The notes under the pieces are model-generated. The model was not told where the DNA came from, searched no databases, and was given only the letters and a program-made list of their open reading frames with translations. Made by a program: the position numbers and the translations under genes. Positions 18,730-28,558 of a stretch of DNA of 64,000 nucleotides are shown here, piece by piece (position 1 is the first letter of the stretch; each line of letters begins with the position of its first letter). Location: positions 8,535-72,534 of the forward strand of contig NZ_LYCK01000001.1 of NCBI RefSeq assembly GCF_001679045.1, written 5' to 3'. Source of the stretch: Haemophilus haemolyticus (lineage in GTDB: Bacteria > Pseudomonadota > Gammaproteobacteria > Enterobacterales > Pasteurellaceae).

Positions 18730-19029
18730 TTAGCCCATACCGTATTTTTTTAGTTTTTTACGTAATGTACCACGGTTGATACCAAGCATATTTGCTGCAC
18801 GAGTTTGATTGCCACGAGTATATTGCATAATCATATCTAACATCGGGTGTTCAACTTCCGCTAATACTAATTCGTAAAGATCATTCACATCTTGACCATC
18901 TAATTGCGCTAAATAATTACGCAATGCTTGTTTTACTGAATCGCGTAATGGTTTGTTGGTCACTTGTGATTGCGCATTTAATACTGATACCGTTAAAGCA
19001 TCAGCAGGACTACGTTGTTGTTCTAACAT
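18730..19029 (-). CDS. fis: DNA-binding protein Fis
   Basis: Nucleoid protein that activates stable-RNA promoters and shapes DNA topology. It has 99 residues with the conserved [13 protein letters not shown] and the C-terminal helix-turn-helix [20 protein letters not shown]. It starts within the last codons of dusB (7-base overlap), so the two are one operon, as in E. coli. Its N-terminus differs from the enterobacterial protein, as usual. Confidence 0.97.
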   Translation of the reverse strand: MLEQQRSPADALTVSVLNAQSQVTNKPLRDSVKQALRNYLAQLDGQDVNDLYELVLAEVEHPMLDMIMQYTRGNQTRAANMLGINRGTLRKKLKKYGMG

Positions 19030-20003
19030 TTTTCTTTATCCAAAATTAAATTGAAAAAATCTTCCAATACAATGAGTTGCTCTTTTGGATCACTAATTGC
19101 ATTAAAAGTCTGTTTAAAAACGGAATCAGGTTGAATTCCCTGTAAATACCAAGCCACGTGTTTACGCGCAATGCGATAGCCTTTTTGTTCGCCATAGAAT
19201 TGATGTAATTCTTGAATATGGCGCAAAATTTGACCGCACTTTTCGCTTAAACTTGGCATTTGGCTTATCGAATCATGCTCAATTAGGTTTCCCACAGCTT
19301 GAAATAGCCAAGGGTTACCTAGCGCAGCACGACCGATCATAATGGCATCCGCCCCGGTATAATCGAGAACGAATTTTGCTTTCCGAGCAGAATCAATATC
19401 ACCATTGGCTATAACCGGTATGGCAATTGCTTGTTTAACAGCTTTGATATTGTCATATTCCGCTTCGCCTTCAAAAAGACAAGCTCGTGTACGACCGTGC
19501 ACTGTTAATGCTTGTATGCCACATTGTTCTGCAATTTTGCCGATTTGAACGCAGTTTCGATTAGATTTATCCCAGCCTGTACGAATTTTTAAGGTCACCG
19601 GCACATTGACAGCGGCCACTACTTCTCGCAAGATTTTTTCCACCAAATCTGGAAATTGCAACAATGCAGAGCCTGCGAGTTTGCGATTTACTTTTTTGGC
19701 GGGACACCCCATATTAATGTCAATGATTTGAGCGCCATATTCCACATTGATGGCAGCGGCTTGCGCCATCTCGAGTGGATCGCTACCGGCAATTTGCACG
19801 GCATTGAGACCTAAATCTTCACTATGTGCCAAACGCAATTTGGATTTTTCGGTATACCAAACTTGCGGATTTGTGGACATCATTTCTGAAAATGTGAGTC
19901 CAGCACCATAATATGCACAAAGACGACGGAAAGGCTGGTCGGTAATACCTGCCATTGGTGCAAGTAAAACACGATTTCTTAATTGGTATGAACCGATTCG
20001 CAT
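19023..20003 (-). CDS. dusB: tRNA-dihydrouridine synthase B
   Basis: FMN enzyme that reduces uridine to dihydrouridine in the tRNA D-loop. The 326-residue product has a TIM-barrel start ([17 protein letters not shown]), the catalytic Cys in [11 protein letters not shown], and the FMN phosphate-binding [11 protein letters not shown]. First gene of the dusB-fis operon and overlapping fis. It carries one USS. Confidence 0.96.
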   Translation of the reverse strand: MRIGSYQLRNRVLLAPMAGITDQPFRRLCAYYGAGLTFSEMMSTNPQVWYTEKSKLRLAHSEDLGLNAVQIAGSDPLEMAQAAAINVEYGAQIIDINMGCPAKKVNRKLAGSALLQFPDLVEKILREVVAAVNVPVTLKIRTGWDKSNRNCVQIGKIAEQCGIQALTVHGRTRACLFEGEAEYDNIKAVKQAIAIPVIANGDIDSARKAKFVLDYTGADAIMIGRAALGNPWLFQAVGNLIEHDSISQMPSLSEKCGQILRHIQELHQFYGEQKGYRIARKHVAWYLQGIQPDSVFKQTFNAISDPKEQLIVLEDFFNLILDKEKC

Positions 20004-20073
20004 TTTACGTTACCTTCCTAGCAAGCCTAAATCTAATTAGTGTCGAACTGGTCGACGACCGACAAGGCTGGCT

Positions 20074-20102
20074 ATAATACGCATTTTGCCTTACTTTGCA
20101 AA
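20074..20102 (-). promoter_or_regulatory. Promoter of dusB-fis
   Basis: On the minus strand the -35 TTTGCA and the -10 TATTAT are exactly 17 bases apart, about 70 bases upstream of dusB. A dyad GGTCGACGACC lies just downstream of the -10, in the initially transcribed region. Confidence 0.65.
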
Positions 20103-20149
20103 GTGAAATTTGTTTAAAAAATACACTTTTTTTGATTGACAAAAAGAAA

Positions 20150-21037
20150 TTAAAGCGTTTTTAGCTTACCCGTAATTCGGCACCATTCTTCTCTGACTGC
20201 GACTGGCTCTAACGCAAATGTTTGCGTATAGGCATCGCATACCGATTGAGCTTGCGTTTCTAAAATGCCCGATAAACCAAGATCGCCATTAGGTTTAACA
20301 AGTTGGCTAATGATTGGGTAAAGTTCTTTGAGAGGGCCAGCAAGAATATTCGCTACCACGACATCAGCTTTTAAATCAGAGGGTTTTTCATCAGATAAGA
20401 ACAGCTGTAGGCGATCTGAAACGCCATTTTGCTCGGCATTATTGCGACTGGCCAGAATGGCTTGTGGATCGATATCAATTCCCACCGCAGTTTTCGCTCC
20501 AAGTTTTAATGCGGCAATAGCTAAAATGCCTGAACCACAACCAAAATCGATGACGGTTTTATCTTTTAAATCAAGGCCATCTAGCCATTCTAAACATAGT
20601 GCGGTTGTAGGATGAGTGCCTGTCCCAAACGCTAAACCTGGGTCGAGCATCACATTGACGGCATTTTCATCAGGCACATCACGCCAACTTGGACAAATCC
20701 ATAAGCGCTGACCAAATTGCATTGGGTGGAAGTTATCCATCCATTCACGTTCCCAGTCTTTGTCTTCTATTTGTTCAATTTTGTATGCCGTATTGCTATC
20801 TAAGTGTTTCGCTTCTTTTAATAAGCGGACGATTTCTGCCATATCTGTTTCTGCATCAAATAATGCAATAACATCGGTGTTGCCCCATAAACGAGTTTCA
20901 CCAGGCAAAGGCTCAAAAATCGGTGTATCTTGACTATCCATAAAAGTCACAGAAACGGAGCCGATTTCTTCTAAAAAATCACTCATTTGTTCTGCTTTTT
21001 CATTAGTGCTATTTAGGCGAATTTGAATCCAAGCCAT
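20150..21037 (-). CDS. prmA: Ribosomal protein L11 methyltransferase
   Basis: Trimethylates several amino groups of ribosomal protein L11 with SAM. The 295-residue product has the N-terminal substrate-recognition domain (about 1-95), then the Rossmann methyltransferase domain with [12 protein letters not shown], the SAM-binding [13 protein letters not shown] and IDIDPQA, and NILAGPL as the motif IV equivalent. It follows the EamA gene after 34 bases on the same strand and lies upstream of dusB-fis, as in E. coli. Confidence 0.96.
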   Translation of the reverse strand: MAWIQIRLNSTNEKAEQMSDFLEEIGSVSVTFMDSQDTPIFEPLPGETRLWGNTDVIALFDAETDMAEIVRLLKEAKHLDSNTAYKIEQIEDKDWEREWMDNFHPMQFGQRLWICPSWRDVPDENAVNVMLDPGLAFGTGTHPTTALCLEWLDGLDLKDKTVIDFGCGSGILAIAALKLGAKTAVGIDIDPQAILASRNNAEQNGVSDRLQLFLSDEKPSDLKADVVVANILAGPLKELYPIISQLVKPNGDLGLSGILETQAQSVCDAYTQTFALEPVAVREEWCRITGKLKTL

Positions 21038-21071
21038 TTGTTTTTTCCTTTATTTCATAAAATGGGGCGTA

Positions 21072-21944
21072 TTATACCGATTTTTTCAAAAGTTTCGGCA
21101 GTAAAGTCGAGCCAAGCGTAGCGAGCATGATGATTGTTATACCAAGTGCGGCTGAAAATGATAGCGTTTCGCTAAGTAATGATACAGCAAATAAGATGCC
21201 GAATAACGGCTCAAGTGCGACTAAAATACCGGAGATATTGGCATCCACACTATTAAGGCCTTTATTCCATAACCAATAGGCAAGCCAACTACAGCCAATG
21301 GCAAGATATAATAAAGCAGCAATACCAGTAGAATTTAATGATATTTGCCAGTTTTCTGTGAGTAATAGTGTAAACGGTAACGTTGTGATGGTCCCAAGTA
21401 CAATGCTGACGGAGGTATAGGCTTGCGTTGAGACTTTGGCCACAACTCGCTGTGTCCAACGTAACACAGCAGCGAAAATGATCCCAGCACTTAGTACTAA
21501 TAAACAGCCGAATAAACTGATGTTATCAATGCCTGCATTATTTTTTCCACCATTGATTAAAATCGCCACGCCAATAAATGCTATTGCGCCGAATAGCCAG
21601 TGAAACCATTTTGCTTTGTCTTTAAAGAAGAAATGTCCGACAAATACAACGAGCAGCGGTTCTAACCCAATCATGGTGACTGCACTGGAGGCGGATGTAT
21701 ATTTTAGTCCGATGAATTGCAATAAAAATACGGCGGTATAGTTAAAGAATGCTAACCACCAAAGCTGTTTACGCATTGGTTTATCAATTTTTTTCCAACG
21801 ACGTAAAAAGAGTGGCATGACAATAATCATTGCAATAATTAACCGCACTTGCACAACAAGCACAGGATCCATCATCGAATAAGTGAGTTTACCGACGATT
21901 AATGAACTGCTCCAAATAAGTAGCGCAAGAATTTGATAGAGCAT
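21072..21944 (-). CDS. DMT-superfamily (EamA) transporter
   Basis: The 290-residue inner-membrane protein has ten predicted hydrophobic helices in two EamA repeats (about 5-120 and 145-280), the drug/metabolite transporter architecture. Substrate unknown. The first repeat has SSAVTMIGLEPLLVV and the second GILVALEPLFGILFA, the matching positions of the internal duplication. Compared with the E. coli panF-prmA order this gene is an insertion between the two. It contains one USS. Confidence 0.85.
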   Translation of the reverse strand: MLYQILALLIWSSSLIVGKLTYSMMDPVLVVQVRLIIAMIIVMPLFLRRWKKIDKPMRKQLWWLAFFNYTAVFLLQFIGLKYTSASSAVTMIGLEPLLVVFVGHFFFKDKAKWFHWLFGAIAFIGVAILINGGKNNAGIDNISLFGCLLVLSAGIIFAAVLRWTQRVVAKVSTQAYTSVSIVLGTITTLPFTLLLTENWQISLNSTGIAALLYLAIGCSWLAYWLWNKGLNSVDANISGILVALEPLFGILFAVSLLSETLSFSAALGITIIMLATLGSTLLPKLLKKSV

Positions 21945-22016
21945 TGATGTATCCCTGTGAATTGTTCCAATTCTATCTTTTAGCGTAGAAATTGTGGAAA
22001 GTGAGAAAATTAAATA

Positions 22017-22045
22017 TCACCTTCCTCTAATTTAGAAGAAGGTGA
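22017..22045 (-). terminator. Hairpin after panF
   Basis: The stem TCACCTTC/GAAGGTGA, with an extended inner stem TCTAA/TTAGA, has a TATTTAATTTT tail on the minus strand. It sits in the 119-base gap between panF and the EamA gene, which suggests the latter may have its own promoter. Confidence 0.6.
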
Positions 22046-22063
22046 CAGCATATTGATTAATAC

Positions 22064-23518
22064 TTAAAGTGCGGTAACTTTTAATTGAGTTTTGTCAATA
22101 CGGCGTTCGCCCAATTTATTACCCACTAAAAATGCAATCAATCCAAATACTAATGACGGTACGATTTGATGGAAATTAAATAATTTTATGCCAAGTTGAG
22201 TGAGCAAGATATAACTCCCTAAGCCGATAATCATTGAGCTTAACGCACCATAAGCATTTGCTTTATCCCAGTAAATGCCCAGCACAATCACCCATAAAAA
22301 TGCGGCTTCTAGTCCACCAAAGGCAAATAGGTTTAACCAAATAATCATATCTGGTGGATTGAGGGCGGCAAAGATTAAAAGTGCGGTCAAAATCAGCGTG
22401 ATAATAGATGAAAAATAACTTACTTTTTTCTCATTTTTGGCAGCTTCTGGTTTTGTAGAAAGGTATAAATCTTTTACAAAAATAGAAGAAGATTGAATAA
22501 GTTGCGCATCAATTGTGGACATAATTGCTGACATCGGTGCGGCTAAGAAAATACCAGCAATAATAGGTGGTAATACTTTTAGCATTAAAGTTGGAATCAC
22601 TTGATCTGATACTGTTAAATTTGGAATAACTGCACGACCAAGTGCGCCAGCTAAGTGCATCCCAAACATAATGATGGAAAGTACAATTGTTCCAATCAGC
22701 ATGCCTCTATGTAAGGCTTTGCTATCTTTAAATGCCATGCATCGAACAGCAGTATGTGGAAGACCTACGACCCCGAAACAGACGAGCACCCAGAAGGAAG
22801 CCATAAATTGAAAATCTAACATTCCATTTGGCCCGTAAGGCGTGACTAACGCAGGATCGATTTCTGTTAATTTATTAACCGCACTTTCTACACCACCGAG
22901 TGCATAAATGGTTCCTACAAGGAGAATAATGGTACCTAAAATCATGACGGTACCTTGAATGGTATCCGTGAGCACGACGGCGCGGAATCCCCCGATAAAT
23001 GTATAGATACCTACCGTTAAAGCAAATAAGAGCAATGCTTGAGTATAAGAAATACCAATGGTTGTTTCTAATAAACGCGCACCACCAATAAATTGCACAG
23101 TCATGGCTGCAAAAAATGCGAGAAGAAGGGCAAGGCTTGATAGCCAGACTAAATATTTGTTTTTATAACGATAAAGGAAAAGATCGTTAATGGTTAACGC
23201 ATTGGTTTCTCTTGATAATAGCGCGAATTTTTTACCTAATGCTCCTAATGCAAGCCATACTGCAGGGACTTGAATCATCGCCAGTAATACCCAACCTAAT
23301 CCGTACTTATAAGCTGCACCAGGTCCCCCGACAAAAGAACTTGCACTGGCATAAGTAGAGGCGGTTGTCATTGCGAGCACAAAACCTGTCATGGAGCGAT
23401 TACCTACATAATATTCCGTTAGGAAATCGCCTTTTGTACGTTTTACATAAGCGAAAATCGCAGCACCAAATATAAATGCAAGATAAATAATTAAAGGGAG
23501 AATAATACCTAAATTCAT
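22064..23518 (-). CDS. panF: Sodium/pantothenate symporter
   Basis: Sodium-coupled importer of pantothenate, the coenzyme A precursor. It has 484 residues with about 13 membrane helices and the sodium:solute symporter family segments TTASTYASASSFVGGPGA and GGFRAVVLTDTIQG. Length matches E. coli PanF (483). It overlaps yhdT by four bases, the usual yhdT-panF coupling. It contains USS copies, one spanning the stop codon region. Confidence 0.95.
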   Translation of the reverse strand: MNLGIILPLIIYLAFIFGAAIFAYVKRTKGDFLTEYYVGNRSMTGFVLAMTTASTYASASSFVGGPGAAYKYGLGWVLLAMIQVPAVWLALGALGKKFALLSRETNALTINDLFLYRYKNKYLVWLSSLALLLAFFAAMTVQFIGGARLLETTIGISYTQALLLFALTVGIYTFIGGFRAVVLTDTIQGTVMILGTIILLVGTIYALGGVESAVNKLTEIDPALVTPYGPNGMLDFQFMASFWVLVCFGVVGLPHTAVRCMAFKDSKALHRGMLIGTIVLSIIMFGMHLAGALGRAVIPNLTVSDQVIPTLMLKVLPPIIAGIFLAAPMSAIMSTIDAQLIQSSSIFVKDLYLSTKPEAAKNEKKVSYFSSIITLILTALLIFAALNPPDMIIWLNLFAFGGLEAAFLWVIVLGIYWDKANAYGALSSMIIGLGSYILLTQLGIKLFNFHQIVPSLVFGLIAFLVGNKLGERRIDKTQLKVTAL

Positions 23519-23772
23519 TTTTGATTCTCCTCATCATTGATTTCAAGAGAGATATCTTGATAAATAATTTTGATAATCCAATGGCCAATTACAATAAACA
23601 GAATAGGCAAATAAATACAAGAGAGTTCGAACCAGAGAGGGAAACCAATCGGCCCTTGAGTTTCTTTAGGCAAATAAGCACATAAGCACCAACCTATCAC
23701 ATATAAAATAGATAGACCTAATGCCCAACTAGCTTCCTTGGCCGCTTGTTGATAACGTTGTTTTAATGTCAT
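23515..23772 (-). CDS. yhdT: YhdT family membrane protein (DUF997)
   Basis: An 85-residue inner-membrane protein with two hydrophobic helices (about 16-35 and 47-68) and the family residues AAKEASWALGLS and GFPLWFELSC. Its role is unknown, but it is nearly always cotranscribed with panF, here overlapping its start by an ATGA. It may be a small partner or stability factor of PanF (inference). Confidence 0.9.
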   Translation of the reverse strand: MTLKQRYQQAAKEASWALGLSILYVIGWCLCAYLPKETQGPIGFPLWFELSCIYLPILFIVIGHWIIKIIYQDISLEINDEENQK

Positions 23773-23821
23773 GTTTCTTCCTTAAAATTTTTATAAGTGA
23801 AAGTATATTTTTGAATGGTAT

Positions 23822-23850
23822 AAGGGGCGTATATCTCATACGCCCCTTAT
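23822..23850 (-). terminator. Hairpin after the Slam-type gene
   Basis: The stem AAGGGGCGTAT/ATACGCCCCTT has a 5-7 base loop, 32 bases after the stop codon. Its tail on the minus strand is not T-rich, so termination may be partial. Confidence 0.6.
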
Positions 23851-23881
23851 GTTTGCTAATCTTACAACTTTTTTGAAAAAT

Positions 23882-25327
23882 TCAAAATGTTTTGCTGATT
23901 TCTAAGTAAATTCGATTTTTGTCATATTCATAAAAAGGATGATTACTGGTTACCTTTTGATACGACCAAGATAATTTCGGTGTGATTCCCCAGATATGAA
24001 AGTTTCTATGCCAGATAGTAAATACTGATGCATATTCCTTATTTTTCTGGCGAATACCAATAAGATCTTTTTCTTTATAGGCACGTTGTGCATAATTCAG
24101 GATTAAACGAGTTGATATTCCAGCTTTCCATTCTTTCCCGCATCCTAATCGGACATTTTTTCGTTGATAAGCGTTATCTAAATCTCGAGTATTTTCGCGA
24201 TTATAATCAACGCCACCAAACCAATATTGTCCACTTTTCGCCAGGTAAAGTAGCGTAGCGGAAGCTAGATAGTTATTTCCATTTAAATATTTACGAGTTT
24301 CATAGCGTTGTTCACCATACTCAAGTGCGGTCGAAATTTGCCATTTTTCATTTAGCCAATTGGATAAATCCAATCTAGCACCTGAATTTTTAGAGTATTG
24401 TTTCATCGTATTTCCGCCAGATGAGCCGCCCGCATACCAACGCTTCTCAGTAAATGGCATTAATGAGAGTTCAAATCGTGCAGTTTGGTATCCAAGACCC
24501 ACACCAGCTCTCGCGTTAAATTCATTATATTTCTTGTTATCCCAATAATATTTCCCACTACCTTCCAAGGATAATTTTGTAAAGTAGTTGTGAGGTAATG
24601 ACCATTTCTTTTCAGCATTCCCAAAATACGAAAATCCTCTGGCACTTTCTTTTTCCCAAGCTGTCCAGTTGTCAATTTTGGTGCCTGCTTTTGGTGCATT
24701 ATTGATATTACTTTCATTTAAAAAACTAAATCCACCTTGGATTTTCCATTGATCTCGTTGATTCAATGCAGAAAGATATTGTTCAATTATTTTTACGGAA
24801 TCAGGAGAAACTTGCTCTGCTCTTAACTTTTGAAATTGATCTTTTGCCGCCTCGTTATCATTATTCAGAAACAAGGCTTGAGCTAATTGATAGCGTAAAG
24901 GTAAAAGATCAGTTTTTTGTGAAAATAAGTGTCGGTAGGCTTTAACGGAATCAGAAAAATGTCCTTTTTCTCGTAAATTAATCGCTTCAGCCCATTCTAA
25001 CAAAAATGGATCTTTTTTAGGTAAAGGCTGATATAGCGGTAACAAAAGCTGTACTACTTCACCATTATTTTGTAATACGGCAGGAATAAGACCGCGAATA
25101 ATCAAATCTGGATGTTTCGCTAATTCTTCTTTTGTAATCGATAATTTTGACGGATTATTATTCGTCAAAAGTGCGGGTGTTTTTTGTGGCAAATTTGGTT
25201 TAGCCAAATGTAGCTGTTCATCTAAACGCCCATCATGTGGCTGAGGAGATTTTTCCTCAGCAAGAGAATATGAAGTAAGAAATAATGATGAGCTGAGAAA
25301 TAAAATAAATTTAGTTTGTATATTCAT
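23882..25327 (-). CDS. Slam-type surface lipoprotein assembly modulator
   Basis: Outer-membrane protein expected to move its partner lipoprotein to the cell surface. The ATG at 25327 is chosen over an upstream TTG because a signal peptide follows at once (MNIQTKFILFLSSS to about residue 24). The 481-residue product then has a periplasmic TPR-like helical domain (about 90-200, with AEAINLREKGHFSDSVKAYR) and a long C-terminal region of alternating aromatic strands ending in LEISKTF, a terminal Phe as in beta barrels. This matches the DUF560/Slam layout. It follows its likely client by 63 bases. Confidence 0.82.
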   Translation of the reverse strand: MNIQTKFILFLSSSLFLTSYSLAEEKSPQPHDGRLDEQLHLAKPNLPQKTPALLTNNNPSKLSITKEELAKHPDLIIRGLIPAVLQNNGEVVQLLLPLYQPLPKKDPFLLEWAEAINLREKGHFSDSVKAYRHLFSQKTDLLPLRYQLAQALFLNNDNEAAKDQFQKLRAEQVSPDSVKIIEQYLSALNQRDQWKIQGGFSFLNESNINNAPKAGTKIDNWTAWEKESARGFSYFGNAEKKWSLPHNYFTKLSLEGSGKYYWDNKKYNEFNARAGVGLGYQTARFELSLMPFTEKRWYAGGSSGGNTMKQYSKNSGARLDLSNWLNEKWQISTALEYGEQRYETRKYLNGNNYLASATLLYLAKSGQYWFGGVDYNRENTRDLDNAYQRKNVRLGCGKEWKAGISTRLILNYAQRAYKEKDLIGIRQKNKEYASVFTIWHRNFHIWGITPKLSWSYQKVTSNHPFYEYDKNRIYLEISKTF

Positions 25328-25390
25328 TTTTATTCTTATTGAGAAAAAATAAAGCAAGCCTGAGCTTGCTTTAATTAAATAAAATAAAGA

Positions 25391-26266
25391 TTATTTTTTG
25401 GCTGCGAATGTACCACCCCAAGAATTATCATTTGCTTTCACTAAACCGCCTAATTCTTTCGCGTTTTCACCATAAAATTTACCTTCGGCAATACCTTGAG
25501 ATTTAAAAGCATCGGATTGAGCGATACCTGAGAAGGTATTTCCTGAAATATCAGCCTTAATATTTAATTTTGTGTTATTAACAGATAAAGAACCTGTTAA
25601 TTTTTTATTTATAAAATCAGCACTAAATTGAGAAGTGCCAACGGCTTCATCAGTATCACCTAATTCGTCATGGTAAGATGATAGGATGCTATCGCCTGTA
25701 TTATAATTTACCGTACCACCAACGGGCATATTTCTCGTTAGGTTACCATTATAAAAGAAGTAGGTATCTTCATTTTCATTTTTACTTAATACTGTGCCAA
25801 TACGAGTATCGGTGTATTTGCCACAACAAACTTTAAGATCTCGAGAGGTTTCTATTCCATCTATAGAAACTTTGTCCGATCTAATATCTAACCATCTATC
25901 TGATTTAACAGAAAGTGAGGAAAGAGGGATTTTAGTACCATCAATATATAAAGTATTTAGATCAGAATTAGTAGTAATATCTACTGTTTTTAATGTTACG
26001 TGTTCATCTTCTCCTGAAATAATAAAAGCACCTCCAATTTTATCATTATCTTTTATTTCCAGATTATTAGGATTAGAAACGTTTACTGGGGGATTTAATA
26101 TATTCTTGTTTGGAGTAGAATTATTTTTGGAATTATCCGGTGTATGAATTGATGTACTAGGTGTATGTGCTGATTGTGAATTACCACTTCCACCACCACT
26201 TCCACAAGCCGTTAATGTTAGGGCTGCAAGTATCGTTAAACTAAATTTTTTTAAATTGATGTTCAT
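25391..26266 (-). CDS. Predicted Slam-dependent surface lipoprotein (TbpB/hemophilin-like fold)
   Basis: The 291-residue lipoprotein has signal peptide MNINLKKFSLTILAALTLTAC, lipidated Cys21, then a Gly/Ser tether (GSGGGSGNS) and a low-complexity Asn/Pro/Thr linker to about residue 70. The C-terminal third (SADFINKKLTGSL to GTFAAKK) has the small-barrel pattern of TbpB, HpuA and hemophilin C-lobes: a FSGIAQS strand, then EGKFYGENAKELGGLV. The middle part is variable and includes adjacent Cys residues (VCCGKY). The ligand is unknown; heme or a host protein are possible. Strong AGGAG ribosome site. No USS inside. Confidence 0.78.
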   Translation of the reverse strand: MNINLKKFSLTILAALTLTACGSGGGSGNSQSAHTPSTSIHTPDNSKNNSTPNKNILNPPVNVSNPNNLEIKDNDKIGGAFIISGEDEHVTLKTVDITTNSDLNTLYIDGTKIPLSSLSVKSDRWLDIRSDKVSIDGIETSRDLKVCCGKYTDTRIGTVLSKNENEDTYFFYNGNLTRNMPVGGTVNYNTGDSILSSYHDELGDTDEAVGTSQFSADFINKKLTGSLSVNNTKLNIKADISGNTFSGIAQSDAFKSQGIAEGKFYGENAKELGGLVKANDNSWGGTFAAKK

Positions 26267-26293
26267 AATTTCTCCTAAAATAACTGATGGAGG

Positions 26294-26322
26294 ATTATAT
26301 AGAAAAAACGATTAATTGTCTT
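26294..26322 (-). promoter_or_regulatory. Promoter of the surface lipoprotein-Slam operon
   Basis: On the minus strand the -10 TATAAT is perfect and the -35 AAGACA lies 17 bases before it. The A/T-rich upstream sequence has no convincing 19-bp Fur box that I could identify. Confidence 0.5.
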
Positions 26323-26378
26323 AATAAACTATCGATATAATTGTTTTTTTATAATAAAAGTCTATAAAATCAATAAGA

Positions 26379-26404
26379 AAATGGCTAACACCTGTTAGCC
26401 ATTT
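26379..26404 (-). terminator. Terminator of accBC
   Basis: A perfect 12-bp stem AAATGGCTAACA/TGTTAGCCATTT has a CC centre, 10 bases after the accC stop, with TTTTCTTATTG following on the minus strand. Confidence 0.75.
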
Positions 26405-26413
26405 AAATTTTAA

Positions 26414-27760
26414 TTATTCATGCATACCTAATTTTTTCTCCAAATAGTGGATGTTTGTTCCACCTTTTTGGAAATTTTCATCTTCAAGAATTAATTCATG
26501 AAGTGGGATGTTGGTCTTGATACCATCAATAATTGTTTCAGATAATGCATTTTGCATACGACGGATTGCAACTTCACGTGTATCACCATAAGTGATAAGT
26601 TTTGCGATCATAGAGTCGTAATGTGGAGGCACCGTATATCCGCCATAAACATGAGAATCCCAACGAACGCCCAATCCGCCCGGTGAATGTAAGTGATTTA
26701 CTTTGCCCGGAGATGGTAAGAATGTTTTTGGATCTTCTGCATTAATACGGCATTCGATTGCATGGCCTTTAACTTTGATGTCTTCTTGTTTAAAGGAAAT
26801 TGGCAAGCCTGCCGCAATACGCAATTGCTCTTTCACTAAATCTACACCTGTAATCATTTCAGTTACTGGGTGTTCCACTTGGATACGCGTATTCATTTCA
26901 ATGAAATAGAATTCGCCATTTTCATATAAGAATTCAAACGTACCTGCTCCACGATAGCCGATTTCTACGCAAGCTTTTGCACAGCGTGAGCCAATATCGC
27001 GGCGTACTTCTTCTGTGATACCTGGCGCTGGTGCTTCTTCCACAACTTTTTGGTGACGACGCTGCATTGAGCAGTCACGTTCAGCCAAATAAACTGCATT
27101 GCCATGAGTATCTGCTAATACTTGAATTTCCACGTGACGTGGATTTTCTAAGTATTTTTCCATATAGACCATATCATTGTTGAATGCTGCTTTCGCTTCT
27201 GCTTTGGTCATCGCGATAGATTCTTCTAATGCGTCTTCGCCACGAACAACACGCATTCCTCGGCCGCCACCACCGCCTGATGCTTTGATGATGATTGGAT
27301 AGCCAATACGTTTAGCAATTTCTTTATTTTTAGCAATGTCGTTACCTACAGGGCCATCAGAACCAGGTACACAAGGCACGCCTGCTTTTTTCATCGCTTT
27401 AATAGCTGAAACTTTATCGCCCATTAAACGGATGACATCTGCTGTTGGGCCGATGAAAGTGAAACCTGAACGTTCAACTTGTTCAGCAAAATCAGCATTT
27501 TCAGATAAGAAACCGTATCCTGGATGAATTGCATCTGCTCCTGTTACTTCGGCTGCAGCAATGATAGCTGGAATATTTAAATAACTTTTTGCGGAAGGTG
27601 CTGGACCGATACAAATGGTTTCATCAGCGAGTAAAACGTGTTTTAAATCACGATCAGCGGTGGAGTGAACCGCCACTGTTTTAATACCTAATTCTTTACA
27701 AGCACGTAAAATGCGTAGTGCAATTTCACCGCGGTTAGCAATCACAACTTTTTCTAACAT
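26414..27760 (-). CDS. accC: Acetyl-CoA carboxylase, biotin carboxylase subunit
   Basis: ATP-dependent carboxylation of the biotin on AccB, first half of the committed step of fatty-acid synthesis. The 448-residue product (E. coli 449) has the ATP-grasp glycine loop [14 protein letters not shown], the catalytic region [14 protein letters not shown], and the N-terminal [15 protein letters not shown]. It follows accB after 177 bases that hold a hairpin; the pair forms the usual accBC unit. Confidence 0.98.
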   Translation of the reverse strand: MLEKVVIANRGEIALRILRACKELGIKTVAVHSTADRDLKHVLLADETICIGPAPSAKSYLNIPAIIAAAEVTGADAIHPGYGFLSENADFAEQVERSGFTFIGPTADVIRLMGDKVSAIKAMKKAGVPCVPGSDGPVGNDIAKNKEIAKRIGYPIIIKASGGGGGRGMRVVRGEDALEESIAMTKAEAKAAFNNDMVYMEKYLENPRHVEIQVLADTHGNAVYLAERDCSMQRRHQKVVEEAPAPGITEEVRRDIGSRCAKACVEIGYRGAGTFEFLYENGEFYFIEMNTRIQVEHPVTEMITGVDLVKEQLRIAAGLPISFKQEDIKVKGHAIECRINAEDPKTFLPSPGKVNHLHSPGGLGVRWDSHVYGGYTVPPHYDSMIAKLITYGDTREVAIRRMQNALSETIIDGIKTNIPLHELILEDENFQKGGTNIHYLEKKLGMHE

Positions 27761-27901
27761 AAAAGAGTCCGTTTAGTCAGATAGACGTGAATTTTTATGT
27801 AGGTTCTTGAAATATTGTTTTCCCTATTCAAATTTGGCGTGAACAGATTTCAATTTATATCGCCTACGATAAATTCGCTCTAATTGTTTGTATATGAAAT
27901 A

Positions 27902-27919
27902 GGCGGACTAAAGTCCGCC
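27902..27919 (-). other. Hairpin between accB and accC
   Basis: An uninterrupted inverted repeat GGCGGA...TCCGCC sits 18 bases downstream of the accB stop. It is GC-rich and isolated. It could be a partial terminator or RNA-processing site setting the accB to accC ratio. Confidence 0.5.
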
Positions 27920-27937
27920 CGACGAAAATATTGGAAA

Positions 27938-28405
27938 TTATTCAATAACGATTAATGGTTCGTCGAATTCAACAGCGTCACCGTCGTTGATAAGAATTGA
28001 TTTTACTACGCCAGCTTTGTCTGCTTCGATGCGGTTCATCATTTTCATTGCTTCAACGATACAAAGCGCATCACCAACCTTCACTGATTGACCCACTTCA
28101 ACGAATGCTTTTGCTTCTGGGCTTGGACTGCGATAGAATGTTCCTACCATTGGAGAACGTACAAGATGGCCAGATAATTCATCAGATGCAGCTGGTGCGG
28201 ATGTCGCCGCTGCTGGCGCTTGAGCTGGCGCAGCAGTTGGAGTTGGTGCTACTACTGGTGCCGTAGCGTATTGAACAGCTGCAGGAGCAACTGCTGGCGC
28301 TGCACGGCTAATACGTACTGTACCTTCTTCTTCTTGCACTTCTAATTCAGTAATGCCAGATTCTTCTACTAATTCGATTAATTTTTTGATTTTACGAATG
28401 TCCAT
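27938..28405 (-). CDS. accB: Acetyl-CoA carboxylase, biotin carboxyl carrier protein
   Basis: The 155-residue carrier protein has an N-terminal domain that contacts AccC ([16 protein letters not shown]), an Ala/Pro-rich flexible linker (about 45-75), and the C-terminal biotinyl domain with the modified Lys in VEAMKMMN. The AccB dimer in E. coli represses its own operon through the N-terminus. The first gene of accBC, divergent in function but same strand as aroQ upstream. Confidence 0.98.
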   Translation of the reverse strand: MDIRKIKKLIELVEESGITELEVQEEEGTVRISRAAPAVAPAAVQYATAPVVAPTPTAAPAQAPAAATSAPAASDELSGHLVRSPMVGTFYRSPSPEAKAFVEVGQSVKVGDALCIVEAMKMMNRIEADKAGVVKSILINDGDAVEFDEPLIVIE

Positions 28406-28432
28406 ACGTTTTTCCTAAAAAGATTGAAATTT

Positions 28433-28464
28433 TAACCGCACTTTTAAATGAAAAAGTGCGGTTA
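28433..28464 (-). terminator. Paired-USS terminator between aroQ and accB
   Basis: Oppositely oriented uptake sequences form TAACCGCACTTTT/AAAAAGTGCGGTTA with a 5-base centre. It is well downstream of aroQ (about 95 bases) and just upstream of accB, so it also defines the accB upstream region. Confidence 0.65.
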
Positions 28465-28558
28465 TGAATAAACTTATTTTTTATGTTGTAAAGATTACCT
28501 TAAATTTTGCAAATTTGCGATAAAATTCTGTGAATTTCGCCAAAAATGCTCGATTTTC

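Noticed and set aside
26267..26413. Possible Fur box before the surface lipoprotein
   Set aside because: A/T-rich sequence gives partial matches to the 19-bp box, but none good enough on reading to claim iron control.
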